Shown here piece by piece: positions 8,526-16,825 of a DNA stretch of 64,000 nucleotides. Source of the DNA: JAGLON01 sp041394985 (lineage in GTDB: Bacteria; Zixibacteria; MSB-5A5; GN15; JAAZOE01); assembly GCA_041394985.1 (NCBI GenBank), contig JAWLBI010000001.1, positions 3,410,001 to 3,474,000 on the forward strand. The letters are read 5' to 3'. The notes under the pieces were generated by a model. It was not told the DNA's origin, did no database searches, and saw only the letters and a list, made by a program, of their open reading frames with translations. The position numbers were made by a program, and so were the translations under genes. The stretch's first letter is position 1. Each line of letters opens with the position of its first letter.

Positions 8526-9202
8526 TGTACTTTCAGTTTGTAAATTTGTGACAGGGAAAACAATCCCGGCATGCGGCAGGCAAGAATATTTCCGGTTGTC
8601 TGCAACGGTTTAATTCTCGGCGGAATAACGGGAATCGAGATGACTGCCTCGATTCGCAGACCGCACTTCGTGAACATCTCGCGGGCGCGCTCGGGATTAA
8701 AGAGGCGAATATGCGACTCCTCGAAATGCCCCAGATGCGACATGCCGAACATTAATTTCATGCGCGACAGCAGATGATATTCATTCGGCACTGAGATAAT
8801 CAGATAGCCGCCGCGATAGAGTGATTGTTTGAATTTCTGTATGATGGCGATTGGATCGAAGACCTGCTGGAGGACTTCGAGACAGAGAATGACGTCATAT
8901 TTACTCGGCAAATCTTCTTTTTCCACATCGCAGAGAAACACATCATAGTCGCGCTGGGTCAGCTCGCCGACAGTATCGGATGAGATGTCGCAACCGGAGG
9001 CTCGGAAGCCTTTACTGACGAGGTGCCGGAGAACAATGCCTCGGCCGCATCCGACATCGATGATTTTTTCGCCTTTGTCGGGATTAAGCATCGATTCGAT
9101 GACGACAGCGCGTTGAATCGAACGCACATCGGCGCTGGTGATGTCGCGCGTCTGCCAGTAGGTATTGAAGTATTGTTTTTTCTGTTCGACATCGCCTAAC
9201 AT
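8522..9202 (-). CDS. Class I SAM-dependent methyltransferase
   Basis: Start chosen at 9202 (MLGDVEQKKQYFNTYW) because GGGAGG lies 7 bases upstream; the longer frame runs back into the glycosyltransferase gene. 226 residues with motif I IIDVGCGRGIVLRHL, FRASGCDISSD after strand 2, and DVILCLEVLQQVFDP as motif IV. This is the pattern of small-molecule or sugar O-methyltransferases of the Methyltransf_11/23 type. It overlaps the upstream GT4 gene by 7 bases and the downstream methyltransferase by 4. Two consecutive methyltransferases suggest a methylated surface glycan or lipid. Confidence 0.86.
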   Translation of the reverse strand: MLGDVEQKKQYFNTYWQTRDITSADVRSIQRAVVIESMLNPDKGEKIIDVGCGRGIVLRHLVSKGFRASGCDISSDTVGELTQRDYDVFLCDVEKEDLPSKYDVILCLEVLQQVFDPIAIIQKFKQSLYRGGYLIISVPNEYHLLSRMKLMFGMSHLGHFEESHIRLFNPERAREMFTKCGLRIEAVISIPVIPPRIKPLQTTGNILACRMPGLFSLSQIYKLKVQ

Positions 9203-10347
9203 ACCGATACCTCCCTCTGTCCCACGCCTTCGATTTGCGTCGACAGCCAGTCGACGAAGGTGTCGGCGGCCCGGTCGATGCTGATGGCATTGACGCATTC
9301 GTCGAATTTGCTGCCTGTCGGCGGACCGTCTTGAATGAAATCTCGGAGCGCATCGACTAACTCATCCACCGCATGCGGTGAGATGACGGCACCGACTTTA
9401 TAGCGTTCGATAAAATGTTTTAAATCGCCGATATCGGTCGCGATGACCGGGCGTTTTAGCTGCATCGCCTCGCCGAAGGTCAGCGGCAGCGAATCGGCGT
9501 GGGTCGGGATAACGACGGCAGATGATTTGGCAACAGCCCGGTACATGTTTTCACCCTTGACGAATCCCAGCGATTTCACCTGTTTCGCGAGGCCGTATTG
9601 TTCGATGCGGTGTTCCAGTACAGTGCGCGCGGAGCCATCGCCGATGAAATACAGCTGCCAGTCGGGCCATTCCGGCGCCACTTTGGCGAAGGCATCAAGT
9701 AAATCGAAGACGCCCTTGGAGCGCTCGACGCGCCCCGGGCAAACGAACAATTTTTCCGTTTTTTCGCTCTTTGAAAATGTGTAGTCGACCTTGCGCATCG
9801 ACGGCAGGAAATGATACTGGCGGCCACTCAGTTGTGATGCCAGTTCACCGAGTTCATGGCCATCGCTGTATACTCGCGCGGAGTCCTTGAGTACGTCAAC
9901 GATTTTGCCTCGGACGATGGGAATCTTCGGATAGGTATGGATATCCGATCCGAGACACCAGACGGCATAGGGCAGGCCGGTCTGGAGTTTCAGATTGCGT
10001 GCAAAAATACCTGACGGCGCGGCCCACAGGGCCAGGCAGAAGTCGAATTTCTTTTCGCGGTGCAGGCGCAGGGCCTCGGCGTAGCCATTGCGAAAATACG
10101 AATAGATTTTCAGCCAGCTTGTCGGCGATACCATCGGCAGTGAGCCGATCGTTTTGTGCTCCTCGCCCCACTGGAAGCGGACGACATTGTCGGAGTAGGT
10201 ATACTTATCCGCGAAATGATGCGGCGTCAACACGGTGCAGTCGATATCGTGGCGCGCCAGCCCCTTGACGAAGTCCGCGACAAACGGAGAGGCTCCGTCA
10301 TCGGCGTGGGCCGGGAACCGATTTGATATGAGCAACAGCTTAGTCAA
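9196..10347 (-). CDS. GT4-family glycosyltransferase
   Basis: The protein has 383 residues with the two Rossmann domains of GT-B enzymes. The N-terminal acceptor half starts MTKLLLISNRFPAHADDGASPF, with the glycine-free loop usual in bacterial surface-glycan enzymes. The C-terminal donor half has VCPGRVERSKGVFDLLDAF and the nucleotide-sugar E-x7-E region in PTHADSLPLTFGEAMQLKRPVIATD. It would transfer a sugar from a nucleotide donor to a growing glycan on the cytoplasmic face. It overlaps the GT2 gene by 8 bases and the methyltransferase by 7, so expression is coupled. Confidence 0.88.
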   Translation of the reverse strand: MTKLLLISNRFPAHADDGASPFVADFVKGLARHDIDCTVLTPHHFADKYTYSDNVVRFQWGEEHKTIGSLPMVSPTSWLKIYSYFRNGYAEALRLHREKKFDFCLALWAAPSGIFARNLKLQTGLPYAVWCLGSDIHTYPKIPIVRGKIVDVLKDSARVYSDGHELGELASQLSGRQYHFLPSMRKVDYTFSKSEKTEKLFVCPGRVERSKGVFDLLDAFAKVAPEWPDWQLYFIGDGSARTVLEHRIEQYGLAKQVKSLGFVKGENMYRAVAKSSAVVIPTHADSLPLTFGEAMQLKRPVIATDIGDLKHFIERYKVGAVISPHAVDELVDALRDFIQDGPPTGSKFDECVNAISIDRAADTFVDWLSTQIEGVGQREVSVC

Positions 10348-11371
10348 CGACTGATACCCTTTCGTTTTCCTTGTTCTCTAAAGCGCGTGCAGAATGTTGT
10401 ATCGCAATGTTTTCTATTTGCTGAATCATTTCGCCCTGGCGTCGCTGGACGCGGAAAATTTCCCGGCGCAGACTGACTAACAGCGAGCCCAAGAATCCGA
10501 ATAGCAGCACCTGCATCCCGGCCAGCAGGACAATGACCATCAGCGTCATCAGCGGTCGGTTGGGATTGAGCGTGCCGTTCTGCCAGAGGTAGATGATATA
10601 TGCGCCGGCAGTAAGTCCTGCGGCTATGAGCAGTGAGCCGACGATACCGAACAGAATCGACGGTTTTTCGAAAAATGAGAAGAGGATATGCGACAGCGCG
10701 GTTGCCTTGAAGCGGAATTTTGATTTGCCTTTTTTGCGACCGGTCAAGACAGCAGGAAATTCGATGATGCGGAATCCTGCAGCGATTCCTTTGGAGATGA
10801 TTTCGAGGTGAATCTCCTTGCCGTCGGCCTCGAGATCGAGCGATTTAATGGCCGATGCCTTGTAGCCGCGCAGGATACCGGTCACCGTGTGGATATTACC
10901 CGGCATGATGCGCGAGAGGACAAGATTCCCCATGCGCGATATAAACAGGCGATTGGCCGGGACATTCTCCGTCGCGCCGCCCGGCATATAGGGCGAGCCG
11001 ACGACCATATCAGGGGCCTGCGGTAACGACAATAACTTATACATGGCCGGAAGATGCGCCTCGTCATAGGACAAATCCGCATCGCAGGTCATGATGTATG
11101 TACCGCGGGCATGCGCGATGCCGGTGCGGATAGCGCGGCCTCGGCCGGAATTGTCCGGGTAGCCGGTCGGTCGCAGGCACTCATCCTCGGCAGCCAGTTT
11201 TTGCAGTTTGGCAAAGGTGTCATCGACCGAGCCGTCATTGACCGGGATGATTTCGAAGGTCGCGCCGGTGAGCCTGAGGGCGTCTTTGATGCGGGTGAGA
11301 TTCCCCGGTAAATTATCCGCCTCGTTGTACATCGGAACGACAACCGATATGTCTATCTGAGCTGTTTTCAT
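10340..11371 (-). CDS. GT2 polyprenyl-phosphate sugar transferase (DPM1/GtrB-like)
   Basis: Start at 11371 (MKTAQIDISVVVPMYNEADNLPG), which forms an ATGA overlap with the upstream stop. 343 residues. The GT-A domain carries SVVVPMYNE, EIIPVNDGSVDDT and MTCDADLSYD, the metal-binding acidic motif. Two C-terminal membrane segments follow (FGIVGSLLIAAGLTAGAYIIY and LMVIVLLAGMQVLLFGFLGSLL), and then a coiled amphipathic tail. This layout matches enzymes that load a sugar onto undecaprenyl or dolichyl phosphate for use by membrane GT-C enzymes. The neighbouring DUF2723 protein, a GT-C-like membrane protein, is the plausible user of that donor. Confidence 0.87.
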   Translation of the reverse strand: MKTAQIDISVVVPMYNEADNLPGNLTRIKDALRLTGATFEIIPVNDGSVDDTFAKLQKLAAEDECLRPTGYPDNSGRGRAIRTGIAHARGTYIMTCDADLSYDEAHLPAMYKLLSLPQAPDMVVGSPYMPGGATENVPANRLFISRMGNLVLSRIMPGNIHTVTGILRGYKASAIKSLDLEADGKEIHLEIISKGIAAGFRIIEFPAVLTGRKKGKSKFRFKATALSHILFSFFEKPSILFGIVGSLLIAAGLTAGAYIIYLWQNGTLNPNRPLMTLMVIVLLAGMQVLLFGFLGSLLVSLRREIFRVQRRQGEMIQQIENIAIQHSARALENKENERVSVVD

Positions 11372-13266
11372 CGTATGCTGAATTTTCTGGCATCCAGCCG
11401 GTATAAAATTTCTTCCGCCTCGGGACAACCGTCTCCGGTCTCCGTCGCCTGTTTCAAAAGCGCGCGCGCATCGTCTGTCCGACCGGCATCGAGAAATGCA
11501 ATGCCCAGTCGAAGCAGGTAGTCCGGATTCGAATCATCGACCTCGATGGCGTACTGGAAGTACAGATACGCCTTGTCTCCCATCCCTCGCTGATCATAGT
11601 ACACCCCGGTGTTGAAGGCATTGCGGCCGAGGAATTCTCTGGTCAACAGGTCGGTTGCCGAACCGGCGATTCGGAGGAATATTTTTGCCGTCCGCTCCGG
11701 TTCGGTCGGGGTATATCCGGCCTCTTCTGTATATCGGAACAAAAAGCCGTCGGGATAAAGGTATTCCGCTGCAAATCCCGGCGTACCGAATTGGGCCTGA
11801 ATCGGGCGGTTTGGATTGTTTCGCCTGATGCCCTCTATCAGGGCGGTCAAATCAGTGATTTTTCTGTCGTTATAGCCTACCGGTAGCTTGAGATCCGGGT
11901 TATTGATCTTAAGCTGCGCCCGGTAATCGGGTCGATAGAGCGCTCCGGCGGAAATGACGGTGATATCGGGTCGCTTGCCGAGGGCATAGTGGTGGTACCA
12001 CAGCGGCAGGATGATATCGTCTTCATTGACGAAGACAATGGCGTTTTCCGGGGCGTATTCGAGGATTGATTCGGCCAGGACATCGGGACCCTTGGTAGTT
12101 GATAAATCAGCGGCGTAGAGGTTGCTGTATAACTCAAAAAAAGCCATGAGGATGAATACGGCAGGTGCATATTTGGAAAATTGCGGTTTATTGTCAAGGC
12201 GCCGAAGTACTTCATAAAGGCCGGTAAAGGAAAGCACAATCAAAAGCGCCAGCGGAATGCCTGCATATGCGACGATATCGAAGTTATACATTCGAAAATC
12301 GGCAGCCCAGATCGTTACGGCGAAGCCCAGCAATGAGGAACCGAACAACCAGAGCAGTATTCGATTGGGTTGTTTTATACCTATAAGGATAGCGAAGATG
12401 AGTCCCAGAATGAAAAGTCCGCCGGTCTGATCAAAGATAAAGACTGCCAATTTGCCTGCGCGGTGAATATAATTCGGGGCCGGGATTTTGCCTTCCGGCA
12501 GGTAGTCCTCGCCGGAGCGCGTAATCGAATTATACGCCTGCTGGAGCGTTTTCGGCTGACCGGCATTGACGGCCGGATCCTGATTCGCGCGAATCGGTAA
12601 ATAGGCATAAACGGTCAATGCAATGGCGAAAACCAAAATTGACGGCACCAGAGTACGTAGGATAACGTGTCGTGTATTATTTGCCGAAAATTGTCTGAAT
12701 AACATCGCCAAAACAAGCGGTATAGTAATCAGGGCCAGCAGGGAATGATTGGTGAAGGCGAGTCCCTGCATGAAGACGGCCATGATTGCGTACCGAGATG
12801 CTCTTCCCTCTTTATCGAACCACGTTTGTAAGACAAAATAGATAACAAGGAGCATCAGGAGGATTTGCAGCGCATACACCTCGGCTCGAACCGAAGATTG
12901 CCAGACCGGCAGGCTGAGACAAACGAATACAGCGCCGCAGGCGGAAATCAGGCGGCGGAGTTTGAAGCCATTGTAGATATGCCCGATCAAGAGCATAAGG
13001 ATGGCGTAGACAACGACACCCGACATTGATGACGTAATCGCCGAATAGAGATTGCTCGCCATGGCCGGACTGACCGGCAGGATGATGTGGAAGAACCGTC
13101 CCAGAATTGTATACAGAGGAAAACTGGGTGCATGGGGCAGACCGAGAATTTCATTGCAGGTCGTAAAGGCTGCCGAATCGACCCAGAAGTTCCCCGGGGC
13201 CATTGTCCACAGGTAAATGGCAAGCAGGAGAATAAACACCGCCAAGGGGGCTGTAATCCGTTTCAT
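11368..13266 (-). CDS. DUF2723 multi-spanning membrane protein with TPR tail
   Basis: The protein has 632 residues. An N-terminal membrane helix is followed by a DUF2723 signature loop, PGNFWVDSAAFTTCNEILGLPHAPSFPLYTILGRF, in which an acidic residue follows the first helix, as in GT-C glycosyltransferases (protein O-mannosyltransferase-like). About ten membrane helices reach residue 380. A soluble part then includes a C-terminal TPR-like segment (AYLYFQYAIEVDDSNPDYLLRLGIAFLDAGRTDDARALLKQ). It is the first gene of the coupled glycan operon and probably transfers a lipid-linked sugar outside the membrane. A paralogue lies at 16826-18991. Confidence 0.85.
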   Translation of the reverse strand: MKRITAPLAVFILLLAIYLWTMAPGNFWVDSAAFTTCNEILGLPHAPSFPLYTILGRFFHIILPVSPAMASNLYSAITSSMSGVVVYAILMLLIGHIYNGFKLRRLISACGAVFVCLSLPVWQSSVRAEVYALQILLMLLVIYFVLQTWFDKEGRASRYAIMAVFMQGLAFTNHSLLALITIPLVLAMLFRQFSANNTRHVILRTLVPSILVFAIALTVYAYLPIRANQDPAVNAGQPKTLQQAYNSITRSGEDYLPEGKIPAPNYIHRAGKLAVFIFDQTGGLFILGLIFAILIGIKQPNRILLWLFGSSLLGFAVTIWAADFRMYNFDIVAYAGIPLALLIVLSFTGLYEVLRRLDNKPQFSKYAPAVFILMAFFELYSNLYAADLSTTKGPDVLAESILEYAPENAIVFVNEDDIILPLWYHHYALGKRPDITVISAGALYRPDYRAQLKINNPDLKLPVGYNDRKITDLTALIEGIRRNNPNRPIQAQFGTPGFAAEYLYPDGFLFRYTEEAGYTPTEPERTAKIFLRIAGSATDLLTREFLGRNAFNTGVYYDQRGMGDKAYLYFQYAIEVDDSNPDYLLRLGIAFLDAGRTDDARALLKQATETGDGCPEAEEILYRLDARKFSIR

Positions 13267-13304
13267 ACTAGTTATTTCGGCCGGAGAATCGATAAGTTGA
13301 CCAA

Positions 13305-13337
13305 TAAAAAAGGGCGGAAGAATTCCTCTCCCGCCCT
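13305..13337 (-). terminator. Terminator of the second pilin gene
   Basis: Arms GGGCGG (13312-13317) and CCGCCC (13331-13336), followed on the minus strand by a T run at 13311-13305. Confidence 0.85.
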
Positions 13338-13363
13338 AAAGCTTTGTCTGTGGCACTGATTCG

Positions 13364-13795
13364 TTAGAATTCCGAATCGTTGCTGGTGCATACAATCAGG
13401 CCTTCCTCGTCGCAAGTCCAGGTATCGACGACGGCATCATCATCGAGAATACCACTGGTTGCGGTGATCAGGAGGTCGGTGGCGTCGGCCGTCGTGATTG
13501 TATATGTGTATATGGATGTGGGCATGATTTCGACGGCAATCGGATTGAATGCATTCGGAGCGGCGGCAGAAGCCGATACGCCGGCTCCCCAGTATGAATT
13601 ATGGTCCTGGCGATATGTGCGCTGCATCGAATAGATCTGCTTGAGAATCTGTTTCGCCTCGGACTGCTTCGACTTGGTCGACGCCCGCATGAAGCGAGGG
13701 ATTGCCAGCGAGGCAAGTATTCCGATGATTACGACGACGATCATCAGCTCTATCATGGTAAAGCCGCGTTGCCGGTTTTGGATTCGGGAAAACAT
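13364..13795 (-). CDS. Type IV pilin-like major subunit, copy 2
   Basis: Start at 13795, where AGGAGG lies 5 bases upstream; the longer frame has no such site. 143 residues. A class III leader MFSRIQNRQRG is cleaved before F-T-M-I-E-L, giving the N-terminal Phe and Glu5 of type IV pilins, followed by the hydrophobic helix MIVVVIIGILASLAIPRFM. The globular part (SKQSEAKQILKQIYSMQRTYRQDHNSYWG...) carries a Cys pair near the C-terminus (TWTCDEEGLIVCTS) likely to form the D-loop disulfide. It is a close paralogue of the gene at 14013-14444 and probably shares its sigma-54 promoter. Processing needs a PilD peptidase not encoded here. Confidence 0.9.
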   Translation of the reverse strand: MFSRIQNRQRGFTMIELMIVVVIIGILASLAIPRFMRASTKSKQSEAKQILKQIYSMQRTYRQDHNSYWGAGVSASAAAPNAFNPIAVEIMPTSIYTYTITTADATDLLITATSGILDDDAVVDTWTCDEEGLIVCTSNDSEF

Positions 13796-13960
13796 CGTTG
13801 CCTCCTGTCCGCTTAGTACTTTTCGACCGCTCTTTCGGTTACCCCTAACACTCTCATCGGTCTTTACTGCAATTTCTTTTTTATCGGGCGCTGATTTCCT
13901 GACAATCGTAATGCTTTTTGTTTGAAACTCCAACAGCGCCTGTCTTATGCGCTTTCCTAT

Positions 13961-13992
13961 AAAAAAGGGCGGGAGTTTTTACGCGCCCGCCC
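13961..13992 (-). terminator. Terminator between the two pilin genes
   Basis: Arms GGGCGGG (13967-13973) and CCCGCCC (13986-13992), followed on the minus strand by six T (13966-13961). It would limit read-through from the first to the second pilin gene and so lower expression of the second copy. Confidence 0.85.
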
Positions 13993-14012
13993 AAAATGTG
14001 CTTCTGTATTCT

Positions 14013-14444
14013 TTAGTTCACCACGTCATCACTGGTACAGGTCAACGCGCCCTGTTCGTCGATAGTCCAGGTATCGACTGTCGCGTCGTCGTCGAGAATA
14101 CCGCAGGTACCGGTGACCAGAAGGTCGGTAGCATCAGCGGTTGTAATCGTGTACGTATAGATGGCCGTCGGCATAATTTCGACACCGATTGTATTGAAGG
14201 TGTTCGGAGCCGCGGCGGAAGCGGTGATACCAGCGCCCCAGTACGTGTTATGATCCTGACGATAGGTACGTTCCATCGTGTAGATCTGCTTCAGAATCTG
14301 CTTGGCTTCGGACTGCTTCGACTTGGTCGAGGCTCTCATGAAACGAGGAATAGCCAGAGCGGCCAAAATACCAATAATGACAACCACGATCATGAGCTCG
14401 ATAAGTGTGAAGCCTCTTTGACGAGTATGGAATTTTGAGAACAT
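14013..14444 (-). CDS. Type IV pilin-like major subunit, copy 1
   Basis: The protein has 143 residues: leader MFSKFHTRQRG, then FTLIELMIVVVIIGILAALAIPRFM. Glu5 of the mature protein is present. The helix extension ASTKSKQSEAKQILKQIY is identical to copy 2, and the globular part differs at scattered positions. Two Cys are placed differently from copy 2 (TGTCGI and ALTCTS). AGGAGG lies 8 bases before the ATG. A near-consensus sigma-54 promoter lies about 64 bases upstream and an NtrC-family activator gene follows on the same strand further upstream, the arrangement known for pilA/pilR. It should be the more strongly expressed pilin. Confidence 0.92.
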   Translation of the reverse strand: MFSKFHTRQRGFTLIELMIVVVIIGILAALAIPRFMRASTKSKQSEAKQILKQIYTMERTYRQDHNTYWGAGITASAAAPNTFNTIGVEIMPTAIYTYTITTADATDLLVTGTCGILDDDATVDTWTIDEQGALTCTSDDVVN

Positions 14445-14507
14445 TGAAAACCTCCTAAAACGTTAACGTTAGTTGTAACGATTATTTCTTCACTGCCCAA
14501 CTATATC

Positions 14508-14522
14508 GCAAAGGTCGTGCCA
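14508..14522 (-). promoter_or_regulatory. Sigma-54 (RpoN) promoter of the pilin genes
   Basis: The minus strand reads TGGCACGACCTTTGC, with GG and GC separated by exactly 10 bases. It matches the -24/-12 consensus TGGCACG-N4-TTGC at every fixed position. The predicted start point is near 14496, about 50 bases before the pilin ATG. Confidence 0.85.
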
Positions 14523-14706
14523 AAGCCCGCCTCCTCGCGACACCCCTCCGCAAGTTATCCCCAACCCATTATCCCGCAGTAGGTTTAAAATGCATCGTTG
14601 TGGGAGCGTTGAATTATTTTCTATCGCTATGGGGCTGCCCCCATACTTTTTCGTTTGCTTTCTGCCGTTAGTCTTGCAATTTGCCATACCGCTCACGACC
14701 ATCCTC

Positions 14707-16074
14707 TCACGAAGCCTTCGTCCCGGTTGTTTTGTATTTTTCCAGTTTGCGATACAGCGTTGAAGTATCGATACCCAGCGTCCTGGCTGCCTTGGACTTA
14801 TTGCCGCCTGACTGATCCAGAACCCAGTGGATATATGCTTTTTCGATGAATTCGAGCGGTGGCGTCTTGTGATCGGTTAACCCGACCAGGCTGTCTTGTC
14901 TGTCCTTGACGATGTTATCCGGGAAAGACTCGACAATCAGCTCATTATCCTTATTGAGGAGCACCGCTCGTTCGATTGTGTTTTCCAGTTCTCGTACATT
15001 ACCGGGCCAGCTATAGGTGGACAGCGTATTGTACACTTCCTGTCGGACGGCCTTTTTTTCCAGCGCATGGCGACGGCAGAACTTATCGACGAAGAAGTCG
15101 ATGAGAATCGGAATATCCTCGACCCGCTCGCGCAGCGGCGGAATGGAAATCGGAATGACATTCAGGCGGTAAAACAGATCCGCCCGGAAGCGGCCCTCTT
15201 TTACCTCTTGTTCAAGATTGGCATTAGTAGCCGTGATAAGGCGAACGTCAACATCTATCGGTTGCGTTTCGCCAATCGGCGTAATTTTCTTTTCTTCGAT
15301 AACGCGCAGCAGCTTTACCTGAATGGCCTGAGACGTATCTCCTATTTCATCCAGGAAAAAGGTGCCCCCGTCGGCCGCTTTGAAGTGGCCGTCTTTGGCC
15401 TTGATGGCTCCGGTAAAGGCGCCTTTGCCATGGCCGAATAACTCGGATTCCAAAAGCGTCTCCGGGATGGCCGCGCAGTTGATGCTCACGAACCGACCAT
15501 CACTGCGATCGGACAGCGTATGGATGGCTCGCGCAACGAGGTCTTTGCCGGTTCCGGATTCGCCTCGAATAAGAATCGTTGAGTCCGCCTTGGCGACCTG
15601 GCGAATCAAATCTTTGAGTTTTTGAACCTGCTGGGAGACTCCGATTATACTATCGAGGCCTTCCATTTTTGCCAGTTCTTTTCTGAGGGTGATGTTTTCA
15701 CCGACGATCCGGTTATGAGACATCACCTTGTCGATAGTCAGCTTAATTTCATCGATTTTAAACGGCTTGGTGACGTAATCGCTGGCGCCGCGCTTCATTG
15801 CCTCGATGGCCGATTCGACCGAGGCAAACGCGGTCATAACGATAAAATCCTGTTCGGTTTTTCGCTCTCTGACCTGGGTCAATAAATCGAGACCTGACAT
15901 TTCCGGCATCATCATGTCGGTAATGACCAAATCGAAGGACCCGGAGCAGATTCTGTCTATTGCCTGACGACCATCGGTGCTCGTTTCGACCTCATACCCC
16001 TCTTTCTGGAGCATGATAGCCATGAAGTTGCACATGGATTCTTCGTCATCGACAATGAATATTTTACCCGCCAT
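14707..16074 (-). CDS. NtrC-family sigma-54-dependent response regulator (PilR-like by context)
   Basis: The protein has 455 residues in three domains. The receiver domain (1-120) has FIVDDEES, phospho-acceptor Asp54 in DLVITDMMMPEM, and the switch Lys in YVTKPFK. The AAA+ domain (about 140-375) has Walker A GESGTGKD, the sigma-54 contact loop GAFTGA, Walker B GGTFFLDEIGD and the R-finger region LRERVEDIP. The C-terminal Fis-type helix-turn-helix is NKSKAARTLGIDTSTLYRKLEKY. It activates RpoN promoters when phosphorylated. The only adjacent RpoN promoter is that of the pilin genes on the same strand, which supports a PilR role. No partner kinase is encoded next to it. The 294 bases upstream to the divergent gene at 16369 show no clear motif. 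Confidence 0.93.
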   Translation of the reverse strand: MAGKIFIVDDEESMCNFMAIMLQKEGYEVETSTDGRQAIDRICSGSFDLVITDMMMPEMSGLDLLTQVRERKTEQDFIVMTAFASVESAIEAMKRGASDYVTKPFKIDEIKLTIDKVMSHNRIVGENITLRKELAKMEGLDSIIGVSQQVQKLKDLIRQVAKADSTILIRGESGTGKDLVARAIHTLSDRSDGRFVSINCAAIPETLLESELFGHGKGAFTGAIKAKDGHFKAADGGTFFLDEIGDTSQAIQVKLLRVIEEKKITPIGETQPIDVDVRLITATNANLEQEVKEGRFRADLFYRLNVIPISIPPLRERVEDIPILIDFFVDKFCRRHALEKKAVRQEVYNTLSTYSWPGNVRELENTIERAVLLNKDNELIVESFPDNIVKDRQDSLVGLTDHKTPPLEFIEKAYIHWVLDQSGGNKSKAARTLGIDTSTLYRKLEKYKTTGTKAS

Positions 16075-16368
16075 TTACGACACCCGCATATGTGCTAATA
16101 GTCCATGTTGTCTATTCAGGAAATCGGCACCGACTTCGGCCCCTAAAGGGCTCGCTTGCATTTTGCAACATATTTCAACAGTTGTGCGACTCCCTGTAAG
16201 GCAATATGAGATTATGTCTTAATCGGACTTGTCGTCAGTCCGGCAAAAAGGTCGATTTAATTTCCGTCGATTGTCCAAAAATCAGACAGCACCCAGCTGC
16301 GCTAGATGTATTTACTTTTATTACTCGTGAGAATCGCGTATTATATCCGCTATTAAAGGAGATGATGC

Positions 16369-16821
16369 ATGGCTCAGGAATTGTTCACGGAAGTAGACCA
16401 ACTCACCGCCCGGAAGTTGAATCGGGATGATTTCCTGCTGGAAATCGCCAAATTGATTCAGGCGCACTATCCGCAATATAACTGGGTCGGATTTTATTTC
16501 CTTGAGGATGACGGCAGGCTGCATGTCGGGCCGTATGTCGGCAAACCGACGCCTCATACCGTGATCGATTTAAATAAGGGCATTTGTGGCGCGGCAGTCA
16601 GCCAGCAGGAGACTATTATTGTCGATGATGTCAATGCGGACCCGCGGTATCTCGCCTGCTCCCTTGAGACCCGCTCGGAAATTGTCATACCTTTAAAAGT
16701 AAACGGAGACATCATCGGGGAGTTGGATATCGACTCCAGTCAGATCGCCGCGTTTCGTCAGGAAGACAGAGTTGTGCTGGAAAAAATTGTCGAGAAGGTC
16801 GGGAGGGCGCTGGAGGAATAA
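16369..16821 (+). CDS. GAF-domain protein, free methionine-R-sulfoxide reductase-like
   Basis: The protein has 150 residues and is a single GAF domain. The fRMsr signature is visible: YNWVGFYFLED, GICGAAV, ETIIVDDVNADPRYLACSLETRSEIVIPL and GELDIDS. Family members reduce free methionine-R-sulfoxide using a catalytic Cys in the LAC segment with resolving Cys residues. The LAC Cys and the GICGAA Cys are present, but the third Cys found about 10 residues before GICG in E. coli YebR is absent here (TPHTVID instead). Activity with only two Cys is plausible, since the family varies. AAGGAG lies 7 bases before the ATG. Cytoplasmic. Confidence 0.85.
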   Translation: MAQELFTEVDQLTARKLNRDDFLLEIAKLIQAHYPQYNWVGFYFLEDDGRLHVGPYVGKPTPHTVIDLNKGICGAAVSQQETIIVDDVNADPRYLACSLETRSEIVIPLKVNGDIIGELDIDSSQIAAFRQEDRVVLEKIVEKVGRALEE

Positions 16822-16825
16822 GGCC

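Noticed and set aside
14490..14702. Minus-strand frame of 70 codons upstream of the pilins
   Set aside because: Overlaps the sigma-54 promoter, no Shine-Dalgarno site and no recognisable sequence.
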